Source of the DNA: DATATV01 sp036268615
GTDB lineage: Bacteria; Actinomycetota; Actinomycetes; Mycobacteriales; Pseudonocardiaceae
Assembly (NCBI GenBank): GCA_036268615.1
Contig: DATATV010000049.1
Location: 3,891 to 67,890, forward strand
Length of the DNA stretch: 64,000 nucleotides
Direction of reading: 5' to 3'
Part shown: positions 44,621 to 53,799 of the stretch, piece after piece
Numbering within the stretch: the stretch's first letter is position 1
Layout: every line of letters starts with the position of its first letter
Position numbers and translations under genes: made by a program
The notes under the pieces: model-generated
Told to the model about the DNA's origin: nothing
Databases searched by the model: none
What the model saw: the letters and a program-made list of their open reading frames with translations, nothing else

Positions 44621-45973
44621 GTGCCGGCCGCGCGCGCCACGCGTCAATCGTGGTTGTTCTGGATCATCGCCGTTCTCGTTTACGTAGCCGCCGTTTTTCA
44701 CCGCAGCACGCTGGGCGTCGCCGGGCTGGAAGCCAGCCACCGGTTCGGCGTCGGGCCGGCCGCGCTGTCCACCTTCACCGTCCTGCAGGTCGCCGTCTAC
44801 GCGATCATGCAGGTACCGACCGGCCTGCTGGTCGACCGGTTCGGCCCGCGAATCACCCTCACCCTCGCCGCCGTGCTGCTCGGCTCCGGCGAGATCGCGT
44901 TCGGGCTGGCGCACTCCTACCCACTCGGCCTGCTCGCCCGCGGCGTGCTCGGCGTCGGCGACGCGATGACCTGGGTGAGCGTGCTGCGGGTACTCGCCGG
45001 CATGTTCCCGGTCCGCAACTATCCGTTGCTGGTCGCGCTGTCCTCGATGCTCGGCGGGTTGGGCAACCTGGCCGCGACGATTCCGCTCACCCTTGTGCTC
45101 GGCCACTTCGGCTGGACCACGACGTTCGTACTCGCCGGTCTGCTCAGCGCGGGCTACGGCGCGCTGGTGGCCACCTCGCTGCGCGTGCCCGCCCGGCACG
45201 CCGGTGACGGTGCGCCGCCCGCGCATCCGATCGGCGTGCGGGACGTGCTGCGCGGCGTCCGGGTCTCCTGGCGGGTGCCGGGCACCCGGCTGGGTTTCTG
45301 GGTGCACTTCGCCACCATGGTCAGCCCGACGACGCTCGGGCTGCTCTGGGGCTACCCGTTCCTGGTGCAGGCGGAGCACCTGTCCGCGGTGGACGCCGGT
45401 GAAGTCCTAGCCGTGCTGGTGTTCGTCGGTGTGCTGGCCAACCCGCTCGTCGGCGCGATCACCAGTCGCCACCGGGAGGCGCGGATGCCGATCGTCGCCG
45501 GTGCGCTGGTCGCGGCGGTGGCGGTCTGGTCGGTGCTGCTGACCGATCCGACGCCGCTGCCGGTCGGCCTGCTGATGGTGGCGTTCGGCCTGCTCGCGGT
45601 GGGTTCGCCGATCTCCGCCGTCGGTTTCGCGCTGGCGCGTGACTACAACCCGATGCACCGGGTCGGCACCGCGACCGGGGTGGTGAACGTCGGTGGCTTC
45701 ACCGCGACCACTGTCGCCGCGCTCGCCGTCGGCCTGCTGGTCGGCGCGATCGGCACGGCCACCCCGACGCAGGCCGCGCTGGCCTACCGGGTCGGCCTGC
45801 TCGCGGTGGTGACTGTGCTGCTGCTGGGCTGCTGGCGGGTCGCGGTGTGGCTGCGCCGGGCCAGGGCCGCGGTGTTCGCCGCCGAACTGCGTGGTGAGGA
45901 CGTGCCGGTCCAGCTGCGTCGACACCGGTGGGACGCCTCGGTGGAGGCAGCTGCGGTGCTGGTGGCCGCGTAG
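44621..45973 (+). CDS. MFS transporter
   Basis: A 450-residue twelve-helix major facilitator. The first helix is WLFWIIAVLVYVAAVFHRSTLG, and the loop 2-3 motif reads GLLVDRFGPRITLTLAA, as in the MFS signature G-x-x-x-D-R-x-G. It resembles nitrate/drug-type DHA members, but the substrate is not recognisable. GAGGAG sits eight bases before the GTG start. A 132-bp upstream region with lower GC (44489-44620) is likely to contain its own promoter. Confidence 0.85.
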   Translation: MPAARATRQSWLFWIIAVLVYVAAVFHRSTLGVAGLEASHRFGVGPAALSTFTVLQVAVYAIMQVPTGLLVDRFGPRITLTLAAVLLGSGEIAFGLAHSYPLGLLARGVLGVGDAMTWVSVLRVLAGMFPVRNYPLLVALSSMLGGLGNLAATIPLTLVLGHFGWTTTFVLAGLLSAGYGALVATSLRVPARHAGDGAPPAHPIGVRDVLRGVRVSWRVPGTRLGFWVHFATMVSPTTLGLLWGYPFLVQAEHLSAVDAGEVLAVLVFVGVLANPLVGAITSRHREARMPIVAGALVAAVAVWSVLLTDPTPLPVGLLMVAFGLLAVGSPISAVGFALARDYNPMHRVGTATGVVNVGGFTATTVAALAVGLLVGAIGTATPTQAALAYRVGLLAVVTVLLLGCWRVAVWLRRARAAVFAAELRGEDVPVQLRRHRWDASVEAAAVLVAA

Positions 45974-46037
45974 CTCCCGGCTGGCCGAAAGTGGGTGAGT
46001 GTTGGGGCGGAACGGCCGTGCGGCAGGATGTTCGGTC

Positions 46038-46964
46038 GTGCCCAGCCCCACCCGCCAGTCCCGGCAGACTCGCAGCAGCAGTTCCTCCGTCCCGCCCGGT
46101 CTGGTCATCGTCGACAAGCCGGCCGGACCCACCTCGCACGACGTGGTCGCCCGGCTCCGGCGGATCTTCGGCACCAGGAAGGTCGGCCACGCCGGCACAC
46201 TGGACCCGATGGCCACCGGAATCCTGGTGATCGGCATGGAACGGGCGACCAAGCTGCTCGGTCACCTTGCCCTGGAACGCAAGGCGTACCTGGCGACGAT
46301 CCGGCTCGGTGCGTCCACCACCACCGACGACGCCGAGGGCGACGTGCTCACCGAGGCGGACGGATCGCAGGTGGACGAAGCCGGTGTCCGCGCCGGCATC
46401 GCCGCGCTCAGCGGTCCGATCAACCAGGTGCCCAGTGCGGTGAGCGCGGTCAAGATCGCCGGCAAACGGGCCTACCAGATGGTGCGCGACGGCGAGAAGG
46501 TCGAACTGCCGCCGCGGCCGGTGGTCGTGCACCGGTTCGACCTGCTGTCGCTGCGCCGCGCGGAGCGCAGCACCGAACTTGACGTGCTGGTGGACTGCTC
46601 GTCGGGCACCTACGTCCGGGCGCTGGCTCGCGACCTCGGCGCCGGCCTCGGCGTCGGCGGCCACCTCGCGGCGCTGCGGCGCACCCAGGTCGGCCCGTTC
46701 GGACTGCGCCACGCGCGCACCATCGAGCAGCTGACCGAGTCCCCGGAACTCTCCCTGGACCTGGACTCGGCGGTGGACCTCGCCTTTCCCCGGCGGGACC
46801 TGAGCGAGGCCGAGACCAGGGCGGTCGGCCACGGCCAGGCCGTTCCGGCCGGCGGCCTGACCGGCACCTACGGCATGTTCAGCCCGGACGGGCACGTGAT
46901 CGCGCTGGGTGCCGACGAGGGTGGGACCGCCCGCCCGATCGTGGTGCTCGCGCCGGAGGGCTGA
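46038..46964 (+). CDS. truB: tRNA pseudouridine(55) synthase
   Basis: A 308-residue enzyme making pseudouridine 55 in the T-loop of tRNAs. The catalytic aspartate is in KVGHAGTLDPMATGILV (about residue 56), preceded by GLVIVDKPAGPTSHDVVARL; later motifs KRAYQMVRDGE and VDCSSGTYVRALARDLG fit TruB. GTG 46038 gives the short basic N-terminus common in actinobacteria; the frame is open a little further upstream. Followed by ribF, the standard order. Confidence 0.95.
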   Translation: MPSPTRQSRQTRSSSSSVPPGLVIVDKPAGPTSHDVVARLRRIFGTRKVGHAGTLDPMATGILVIGMERATKLLGHLALERKAYLATIRLGASTTTDDAEGDVLTEADGSQVDEAGVRAGIAALSGPINQVPSAVSAVKIAGKRAYQMVRDGEKVELPPRPVVVHRFDLLSLRRAERSTELDVLVDCSSGTYVRALARDLGAGLGVGGHLAALRRTQVGPFGLRHARTIEQLTESPELSLDLDSAVDLAFPRRDLSEAETRAVGHGQAVPAGGLTGTYGMFSPDGHVIALGADEGGTARPIVVLAPEG

Positions 46965-47037
46965 CCGGCCGCGTGCGCCGGCCGGGCTTGTCAGGAGCCC
47001 GACGAGCGCGCGATCGTCCCGGTCGTAGGCTTTGCAC

Positions 47038-48030
47038 GTGCAGCGATGGCGGGGACTGGACGATCTACCGGGAAACCTGGGCAGGTGTGTGGCCACCATC
47101 GGCGTGTTCGACGGTGTCCATCGCGGACACCAGGCGCTGATCAGCCGCACGGTCGAGCTGGCCCGGCGGCGCGGGCTGCCCAGCGTGCTGGTCACCTTCG
47201 ATCCGCATCCGGCCGAGGTGGTCCGGCCGGGCAGCCACCCGGCGCAGCTGACCACGTTGCGGCGCAAGGCCGAACTCGTCGAGCAGTTGGGCATCGACAC
47301 GTTCTGCGTGCTGCCGTTCACGCCGGAGTTCTCCCGGCTGCCGGCCGACGAGTTCGTGCACGAGATCCTGGTCGAACGGCTGCATGTCGCGGCGGTCGTG
47401 CTCGGTTCGAACTTCACCTTCGGCCACCACGCCGAGGGCAACATGACCTTGCTGCGTGAGCTTGGTCACCGGTTCGGCTTCGTCACCGAGGCGGCGGACC
47501 TGCTGACCGTGCCCGGGGACAACGGCGCGGATGAGGCGCTGACCTTCTCCTCGACCTACATCCGGTCGTGCATCGACGCCGGTGACGTGGTCGCCGCCGC
47601 GGCCGCACTGGGCCGGCCGCACCGGCTGGAGGGCATCGTCGTGCGCGGCGACGGCCGCGGCCGGGAGTTGGGCTACCCCACGGCGAACCTGTCCACCCCC
47701 CGGTTCGCCGCGGTCCCGGCGGACGGCGTGTACGCGTGCCGGTTCGTGCACCAGGACCCCGGCCGGCCGGGGTCCCGGGTGCTGCGCTCGGCGGTGTCGG
47801 TGGGCACGAACCCCACGTTCTCCGGCCGGGAGCGCCGGGTGGAGGCGTTCGTGCTGGACATCAACCAGGATCTGTACGGCCAGCGGGTCGGGCTGGACTT
47901 CGTCGCGCGGCTGCGCGACATGGAGAAGTTCGACTCGGTCGAGGCGCTGGTGGAGCAGGTGCACGAGGACGTCCGGCAGACCAGGGAACTGCTCGCCGCC
48001 CGGCCCGACGACCCTGGTGCCAACGGCTGA
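47038..48030 (+). CDS. ribF: Bifunctional riboflavin kinase/FAD synthetase
   Basis: A 330-residue enzyme making FMN and FAD. The N-terminal nucleotidyltransferase has ATIGVFDGVHRGHQALI and VLVTFDPHP, with SSTYIRSCIDAGDV; the C-terminal kinase has GDGRGRELGYPTANL, VSVGTNPTFSG and EAFVLDINQDLYG. GTG 47038 is preferred over TTG 47032. Located between truB and the rpsO region as in other actinobacteria. Confidence 0.95.
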   Translation: MQRWRGLDDLPGNLGRCVATIGVFDGVHRGHQALISRTVELARRRGLPSVLVTFDPHPAEVVRPGSHPAQLTTLRRKAELVEQLGIDTFCVLPFTPEFSRLPADEFVHEILVERLHVAAVVLGSNFTFGHHAEGNMTLLRELGHRFGFVTEAADLLTVPGDNGADEALTFSSTYIRSCIDAGDVVAAAAALGRPHRLEGIVVRGDGRGRELGYPTANLSTPRFAAVPADGVYACRFVHQDPGRPGSRVLRSAVSVGTNPTFSGRERRVEAFVLDINQDLYGQRVGLDFVARLRDMEKFDSVEALVEQVHEDVRQTRELLAARPDDPGANG

Positions 48031-48172
48031 ATTCGGGCCGGCGGGCAGGTGTTGTGTTGCCCAACTGGTTCGTTTCGACCGCGCGAACGGCCGCCGACTG
48101 GCAAGATGACCGTGATTGACCAGCAGCGATGTGGTTACCGCAGGTGACTGGTGCCCGGGAGGCGCGAATCAG

Positions 48173-48787
48173 GTGGAGGATCCCAAGATCGTCCAACGAA
48201 ATCTCGCGTTGCAGCGCGAGTGGTACGGCGAACCGTTGGGCGATCGGGTCCGCCGTCTGGTCCGAGCGTTCAACATCTCGCAGGCCACGCTCGCCGACGC
48301 GCTGGGCATCAGCGCGCCGATGCTGAGCCAGGTGATGAGCGGCCGACGGGCCAAGATCGGGAATCCGTCGGTGCTCGCTCGGATGATCATGCTGGAGCGC
48401 AAGGTCTTCATTCCCGACGTCGCCGCGGGCAAGCCGGAGGCGATGCGCCAGGCGCTGTTGGACGTGCGCGACTCCCGGCCGCAGGTCGGCCGGGACGTGC
48501 TGCCGGTGGACGGCAGCACCGACGCGACCGCCGCCGTAGCCGCGCTGCGCAACCTGCTCTCGGCCGAGGACCTGGACGCCGCGGCGGACATGGTCGACGA
48601 GGAGTTCCCGGAACTGGCCGACCTGCTGCGGGCAGCCGCCGCGCAGCCGAAACTGCCCGACGGGCGGCTGGCCGGGCCGGTCAGTGGCGTGCCGCGGCGG
48701 GGCGTCGGCTCGGCCACCGCGGCGGTGTTGCGGACCACGTCGGTGCCCGGGCGGCCGGCCAATTCGGTCGACGGCCAGGCCGGCTGA
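48173..48787 (+). CDS. XRE-type helix-turn-helix regulator
   Basis: A 204-residue protein whose N-terminal part has a lambda-repressor-like helix-turn-helix: DRVRRLVRAFNISQATLADALGISAPMLSQVMSGRRAKIGNP (given in segments, about residues 24-65). The rest (about 90-204) is Ala/Asp-rich and unassigned. GTG 48173 is the likely start; an open stretch upstream to 48116 has no support. It is inserted between ribF and thpR/rpsO, where mycobacteria have ribF next to rpsO. Its targets are unknown; the neighbouring genes on the same strand are candidates. Confidence 0.8.
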   Translation: MEDPKIVQRNLALQREWYGEPLGDRVRRLVRAFNISQATLADALGISAPMLSQVMSGRRAKIGNPSVLARMIMLERKVFIPDVAAGKPEAMRQALLDVRDSRPQVGRDVLPVDGSTDATAAVAALRNLLSAEDLDAAADMVDEEFPELADLLRAAAAQPKLPDGRLAGPVSGVPRRGVGSATAAVLRTTSVPGRPANSVDGQAG

Positions 48788-48823
48788 GCCCGCGTCGGTC
48801 GGCTGATTCGGACGGGACGGTTG

Positions 48824-49381
48824 ATGGCCCGGTTGTTCTCGGCGTTCGTGCCACCCGAGGGCGTGCTGCGGGAGTTGGCGCGCCGGCTCGCCGGCTGGGG
48901 TGGCTTTCCGGGCGGGGCGACACCGGCCGACGGTGATCCGGAACCCGCTGGTCGGGCACTGCGGTGGTCCCGACCGGCGCGCTGGCACATCACCCTCGGG
49001 TTCTTCGGCGATCACGACGACCCGGCGCGGCGGACCGCGTGGTTGCGGCAGCGGTTGGCCGACCTGCCCGCACCCCGGCTCCGGCTGGCCGGGTCGGGCA
49101 CGTTTCCCGGCGTGCTCTGGGCCGGGCTGGACGCCGCCGATCCGGCCGCCCTGCACCGGGTGGCGGTGGCCGCGGGCGCCGACCAGACGAACTTCCGGCC
49201 ACATCTGACCCTCGCCATGGGTGATGATCCCGCGGCTGATCGCTCCGGGCGACCGGCAGCGCCGCTGACCGGATATACTGGGCAGTGGTTCGTTCCGGAC
49301 GAGGTGTCGCTGATGAGCAGCGCGCGTGGCCAGGACGGCCCGGAATATCACACGATCGAGCGGATTCCGCTGGTCCGCTGA
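48824..49381 (+). CDS. thpR: RNA 2',3'-cyclic phosphodiesterase (LigT/ThpR)
   Basis: A 185-residue member of the 2H phosphoesterase family. Both catalytic H-x-T motifs are present: WHITLGFFGD (about residue 56) and RPHLTLAMG (about residue 127), and it starts MARLFSAFVPP. It opens RNA 2',3'-cyclic phosphates to 2'-phosphates. ATG 48824; a TTG three bases earlier is less likely. The length matches the family. Confidence 0.92.
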   Translation: MARLFSAFVPPEGVLRELARRLAGWGGFPGGATPADGDPEPAGRALRWSRPARWHITLGFFGDHDDPARRTAWLRQRLADLPAPRLRLAGSGTFPGVLWAGLDAADPAALHRVAVAAGADQTNFRPHLTLAMGDDPAADRSGRPAAPLTGYTGQWFVPDEVSLMSSARGQDGPEYHTIERIPLVR

Positions 49382-49568
49382 CGTTCGTCGCCTGCTGGTA
49401 CCTGATCGGTGTGTCCGCCCGGTCGGGTCATGTGGTTGTGCACACGCCTGATATCCTCGCTGTTTGGGTACGGCTGTTGTCCGTGGCGGCCGTTACCGAC
49501 TCTGGCCCCGCAGGTCGCCGGGGTTTCACGGCACGGTTGCAACGACAGAGAGAGAAGAGGGAGCGCGC

Positions 49569-49838
49569 GTGGCGCTGTCCACCGAACAGAAGAAGACGAT
49601 CCTTGGCGAGTACGGCGTGCACGAGGGGGACACGGGCTCGCCCGAGTCCCAGGTCGCGCTGCTCACCAAGCGGATCAGCGATCTCACCGAGCACCTCAAG
49701 GTGCACAAGCACGACCACCACTCCCGCCGGGGCCTGTTGCTGATGGTCGGCCGTCGCCGCCGACTGCTCAACTACCTGTCGAGCGTGGACATCGAGCGCT
49801 ACCGAACGCTGATTCAGCGCCTCGGCCTGCGCCGTTGA
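49569..49838 (+). CDS. rpsO: 30S ribosomal protein S15
   Basis: 89 residues, exactly the usual length: LSTEQKKTILGEYGVHEGDTGSPESQVALL (in two parts), HLKVHKHDHHSRRGLLLMVG and RRRRLLNYL. GAGGGAG lies seven bases before the GTG start. It is followed by a strong stem-loop and then pnp, the near-universal rpsO-pnp order. Confidence 0.97.
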   Translation: MALSTEQKKTILGEYGVHEGDTGSPESQVALLTKRISDLTEHLKVHKHDHHSRRGLLLMVGRRRRLLNYLSSVDIERYRTLIQRLGLRR

Positions 49839-49844
49839 CAAGCC

Positions 49845-49881
49845 CCGAGGGGGAGTGACCGGCCCGGTCGCTCCCCCTCGG
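49845..49881 (+). terminator. Stem-loop between rpsO and pnp
   Basis: CCGAGGGGGAGTGACC (49845-49860) pairs with GGTCGCTCCCCCTCGG (49866-49881) with one G-U pair: a 16-bp stem and 5-base loop. It begins six bases after the rpsO stop. In many bacteria the rpsO terminator is leaky and the rpsO-pnp transcript is cut by RNase III nearby, which this long stem would permit. Confidence 0.85.
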
Positions 49882-50122
49882 TACACCTAGCCCCCACCGG
49901 GCTGTTGCAGACACAGGGCAAACCGAAGAATGAAGGGCCACGCCACGAACGCGACGCGTTCGCCGGTCCTCGGTAGTGGTTCCCGGGCGCATCCCGGTCC
50001 GTCCCGCTCAGCGGAGGACCGCCTCGCACTCCCCGGGGACTTCGATCGAAGACCGGCCTCGTCGCAGTCCGTGACCCCGAGGCGGGGTTTCAGCGCGGCT
50101 CAAAAGACGAGGAGTTAGCTGA
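49882..50122. promoter_or_regulatory. pnp leader region
   Basis: About 240 bp between the rpsO terminator and the pnp start. No gene is visible. It should hold a pnp promoter and/or an RNA leader for PNPase autoregulation; I could not identify a clear -10/-35 pair or a second long hairpin. The pnp ribosome site GAGGAG is at about 50109-50114. Confidence 0.4.
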
Positions 50123-52399
50123 ATGACAGAATTCAACACCGGGACGGTACACGAAACCACTGCGGTCATTGACAATGGCCGTTTCGGTACGCGCTCCGTC
50201 CGGTTCGAGACGGGCCGGCTGGCCCGTCAGGCCGCGGGCAGCGTGGTCGCCTATCTGGACGACGAGACCATGCTGCTGTCGGCCACCACGGCCTCGAAGC
50301 ACCCGAAGGACCACTTCGACTTCTTCCCGCTCACCGTGGACGTGGAAGAGCGGATGTACGCCGCCGGGCGGATTCCCGGTTCGTACTTCCGGCGTGAGGG
50401 TCGCCCCTCCACCGACGCGATTCTGACCAGCCGGCTCATCGACCGGCCGCTGCGTCCGTCCTTCGTGGACGGTCTGCGCAACGAGATCCAGATCGTCGTC
50501 ACGGTGCTGAGCCTGAACCCGGAGGACGTGTACGACGCGGTCGCGATCAACGCCGCGTCCGCCTCCACCCAGCTGTCCGGCCTGCCCTTCTCCGGCCCGA
50601 TCGGCGGCGTGCGGATCGCCCTGGTCGACGGCCAGTGGGTGTGCTTCCCCACCCGTGAGCAGACCAGCAAGGCCGTGTTCGACATGGTCGTCGCCGGTCG
50701 CGTCGTCACCGGTGAGAACGGTGACAGCGACGTGGCCATCATGATGGTCGAGGCCGAGGCCACCGACCGGGTGATCGACCTGATCGACGAGGGCGCGGGC
50801 GCGCCGACCGAAGAGGTCGTCGCCGGTGGCCTTGAGGCCGCCAAGCCGTTCATCCGTGCGCTGTGCGCCGCGCAGGCCGAGCTCGCCGCGGTCGCCGCCA
50901 AGGAGACCGCCGAGTTCCCGACCTTCCCGGCCTACCAGTCCGACGCCTACGACGCGGTGGCCGGTGCGGTCACCGACGAGCTGGCCCAGGCGCTGACCAT
51001 CGCCGGCAAGCAGGAGCGCGAGTCGCGCATCGACGAGGTCAAGGCGCTCGCCCTGACCCGGGTCGGCGTCGGCGAGGGCGAGACCTTCGAGGGTCGCGAC
51101 AAGGAGATCGGCGGCGCGTTCCGGTCGCTGACCAAGAAGCTGGTCCGCCAGCGCATCCTGCGCGACAAGATCCGCATCGACGGCCGGGGCATCACCGACA
51201 TCCGGCAGCTCTCCGCCGAGGTCGCGGTCGTGCCGCGGGCGCACGGTTCGGCGCTGTTCGAGCGCGGCGAGACGCAGATTCTCGGCGTCACCACGCTGAA
51301 CATGCTGCGCATGGAGCAGACCCTGGACACCCTGGGGCCCGACACCACCAAGCGCTACCTGCACCACTACAACTTCCCGCCCTACTCCACCGGTGAGACC
51401 GGCCGGGTCGGCTCGCCCAAGCGGCGCGAGATCGGCCACGGCGCGCTCGCCGAGCGGGCGCTGGTGCCGGTGCTGCCCAAGCGTGAGGAATTCCCCTACG
51501 CCATCCGGCAGGTCTCCGAGGCGCTCGGCTCCAACGGGTCCACCTCGATGGGCTCGGTCTGTGCCTCCACGATGGCGCTGCTCAACGCCGGTGTGCCGCT
51601 GAAGGCGCCGGTCTCCGGCATCGCCATGGGCCTGGTCTCCGACGAGGTCGACGGCAAGACCCAGTACGTCGCGATCACCGACATCCTCGGTGCCGAGGAC
51701 GCGTTCGGCGACATGGACTTCAAGGTCGCCGGCACCAAGCAGTTCGTCACCGCGTTGCAGCTGGACACCAAGCTGGACGGCATCCCGTCCGAGGTGCTGG
51801 CCCAGGCGCTGTCCCAGGCGCGCGACGCCCGGCTGACCATCCTGGAAGTGATGGCCGAGGCCATCGACGCCCCGGACGAGCAGAGCCCGTACGCGCCGAG
51901 GGTCACCTCGGTCCGCATCCCGGTGGACAAGATCGGTGAGGTCATCGGCCCGAAGGGCAAGATGATCAAGTCGATCACCGACCAGACCGGTGCCGACATC
52001 TCCATCGAGGACGACGGCACCATCTACATCGGTGCGTCGGACGGCCCGGCCGCGGACGCCGCGATCGACATGATCAACGCGATCGCCAACCCGCAGCTGC
52101 CGAAGGTCGGCGAGCGCTTCCTGGGCACGGTCGTCAAGACCGCCGCCTACGGCGCGTTCGTCTCGCTGCTGCCCGGCAAGGACGGCTTGGTGCACATCTC
52201 CAAGCTGGGCAACGGAAAGCGCATCGGCAAGGTCGAGGACGTGGTCAAGGTCGGCGACAAGCTCCGGGTGGAGATCGCCGACATCGACCAGCGCGGCAAG
52301 ATCAGCCTGGTGGTCGTGTCCGACACCGACGCGGCGGCCGACGCGCCGGCCGAGAACGGTGCCGAGGTCGCATCGACTCCGGAGCCTGCGACGACGTGA
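50123..52399 (+). CDS. pnp: Polyribonucleotide nucleotidyltransferase / guanosine pentaphosphate synthetase
   Basis: A 758-residue exoribonuclease that degrades RNA phosphorolytically; actinobacterial enzymes also have pppGpp-related activity. Two RNase PH domains: the first with RPLRPSFVDGLRNEIQ, the second with RDKIRIDGRGITDIRQL and the catalytic region HYNFPPYSTGETGRVGSPKR; SMGSVCASTMALLNAGVPL follows. The C-terminus has a KH domain (IPVDKIGEVIGPKGKMIK, about residue 596) and an S1 domain (GTVVKTAAYGAFVSLLPGKD, about 662). The ATG start has GAGGAG upstream. The next gene overlaps by 4 bp (GTGA). Confidence 0.97.
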   Translation: MTEFNTGTVHETTAVIDNGRFGTRSVRFETGRLARQAAGSVVAYLDDETMLLSATTASKHPKDHFDFFPLTVDVEERMYAAGRIPGSYFRREGRPSTDAILTSRLIDRPLRPSFVDGLRNEIQIVVTVLSLNPEDVYDAVAINAASASTQLSGLPFSGPIGGVRIALVDGQWVCFPTREQTSKAVFDMVVAGRVVTGENGDSDVAIMMVEAEATDRVIDLIDEGAGAPTEEVVAGGLEAAKPFIRALCAAQAELAAVAAKETAEFPTFPAYQSDAYDAVAGAVTDELAQALTIAGKQERESRIDEVKALALTRVGVGEGETFEGRDKEIGGAFRSLTKKLVRQRILRDKIRIDGRGITDIRQLSAEVAVVPRAHGSALFERGETQILGVTTLNMLRMEQTLDTLGPDTTKRYLHHYNFPPYSTGETGRVGSPKRREIGHGALAERALVPVLPKREEFPYAIRQVSEALGSNGSTSMGSVCASTMALLNAGVPLKAPVSGIAMGLVSDEVDGKTQYVAITDILGAEDAFGDMDFKVAGTKQFVTALQLDTKLDGIPSEVLAQALSQARDARLTILEVMAEAIDAPDEQSPYAPRVTSVRIPVDKIGEVIGPKGKMIKSITDQTGADISIEDDGTIYIGASDGPAADAAIDMINAIANPQLPKVGERFLGTVVKTAAYGAFVSLLPGKDGLVHISKLGNGKRIGKVEDVVKVGDKLRVEIADIDQRGKISLVVVSDTDAAADAPAENGAEVASTPEPATT

Positions 52400-53799
52400 G
52401 CGGTGCCCTCACTGCGGCCGCGGGTGCCTCGCGCACCCGCGGCCGTGCCCGTCGGTCCACCCCGGGACACCTGCAGCGACCCGGCACCACCACGGTGCTG
52501 GAGTCGGGTACCGGGGGCCACGTCGTGCGGCGCAGCATGCTGCCCGGCGGGCTGCGGGTCATCACCGAGCAGGTGCCCGGGGTGCGCTCGGCCGCGGTCG
52601 GCATCTGGGTGGCGACCGGTTCCCGGGACGAGACGCCCTCGGTCGCCGGGGCCGCGCACTACCTGGAACACCTGTTGTTCAAGGGCACCCAGCGGCGCAC
52701 CGCGATGCAGATCGCGGAGGAGGTCGACGCGGTCGGCGGCGAGCTGAACGCGTTCACCACCAAGGAACACACCTGCTTCTACGTGCACGCGCTGGACGCG
52801 GACCTGCCGCTGTCCATCGACGTGCTGTGTGACGTGGTCTTCTTCGCCGAGATGGCGCAGCGCGACCTCGACCTGGAGCGCAGCGTGGTGCTTGAGGAGA
52901 TCGCCATGCGCGACGACGATCCCGAGGACCTGCTGCACGACACGTTCGCCACCGCGCTGCTGGGCGACCACCCGCTGGGCCGGTCCGTGCTGGGCACCGA
53001 GGATTCGATCACCGGCATGAGCAGGACCGCGCTGCGCGGCTTCTACAAGCGTCGTTACCAGCCGCACCGGATGGTGCTCGCGGTCGCCGGCAACGTCGAG
53101 CACGGCCAGGTGCTTCGGTTGGCGCGCAAGGCATTGGCCGCCCGACTGGGCGGTGACGGCGAGCCGGCGGCGCCGCGCGGCGGTCGGCTGCGGGCCACCC
53201 GGCGCTCGACGCTGGAACTGCGCACCGACGACACCGAGCAGGCGCACCTGCTGCTGGGCGTGCGGGCGCTGGACCGGCACGACGACCGGCGGTTCGCGCT
53301 GGGCGTGCTCAACGCGGCGCTGGGCGGCGGGATGAGTTCCCGGCTGTTCCAGGAGATCCGCGAGCAGCGCGGGCTGGCCTACCAGGTGTACTCGTCGATC
53401 TGGTCCTACGCGGACACCGGCGCGCTCTCGGTCTACGTCGGCGCGCATCCCGACCGGTTCGGCGCGGTGTCCCGGGTACTGGGGGACGTGCTCGCCGAAG
53501 TGGCCGAGAAGGGTCTGACCGACGCCGAGGTCGCCCGGGGCAAGGGCCAGTTGCGTGGTGGGCTGGTGCTCGGCCTTGAGGACTCCAGTTCGCGGATGTC
53601 CCGAATCGGCAAGGGCGAACTGAACTACGCCGATCACCTCAGTGTCGAGGACCAACTCGCCCGGATCGAGGCGGTGACCGAGCAACAGGTCGCCGCGCTC
53701 GCCGCCGAACTGCTCCGACGCCCGTTCGCCGCCGCTGTGGTCGGCCCCTACGCTCACCCGGGCGACCTGCCCGTTGAGCTGCGTGAGGTGATGACATGA
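52396..53799 (+). CDS. M16-family zinc peptidase (processing-peptidase type)
   Basis: A 467-residue inverzincin. The zinc site HYLEHLLFKGT (HxxEH at about residues 87-91) is in the N-terminal half, with the second ligand glutamate in LERSVVLEEIAMRDDD about 75 residues later; the C-terminal half has the conserved R-Y-like ALGGGMSSRLFQEIREQRGLAY. It follows pnp in many actinobacteria and firmicutes. Substrate unknown. It is coupled to pnp by GTGA and to dapB by ATGA overlaps. Confidence 0.93.
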   Translation: MSGALTAAAGASRTRGRARRSTPGHLQRPGTTTVLESGTGGHVVRRSMLPGGLRVITEQVPGVRSAAVGIWVATGSRDETPSVAGAAHYLEHLLFKGTQRRTAMQIAEEVDAVGGELNAFTTKEHTCFYVHALDADLPLSIDVLCDVVFFAEMAQRDLDLERSVVLEEIAMRDDDPEDLLHDTFATALLGDHPLGRSVLGTEDSITGMSRTALRGFYKRRYQPHRMVLAVAGNVEHGQVLRLARKALAARLGGDGEPAAPRGGRLRATRRSTLELRTDDTEQAHLLLGVRALDRHDDRRFALGVLNAALGGGMSSRLFQEIREQRGLAYQVYSSIWSYADTGALSVYVGAHPDRFGAVSRVLGDVLAEVAEKGLTDAEVARGKGQLRGGLVLGLEDSSSRMSRIGKGELNYADHLSVEDQLARIEAVTEQQVAALAAELLRRPFAAAVVGPYAHPGDLPVELREVMT

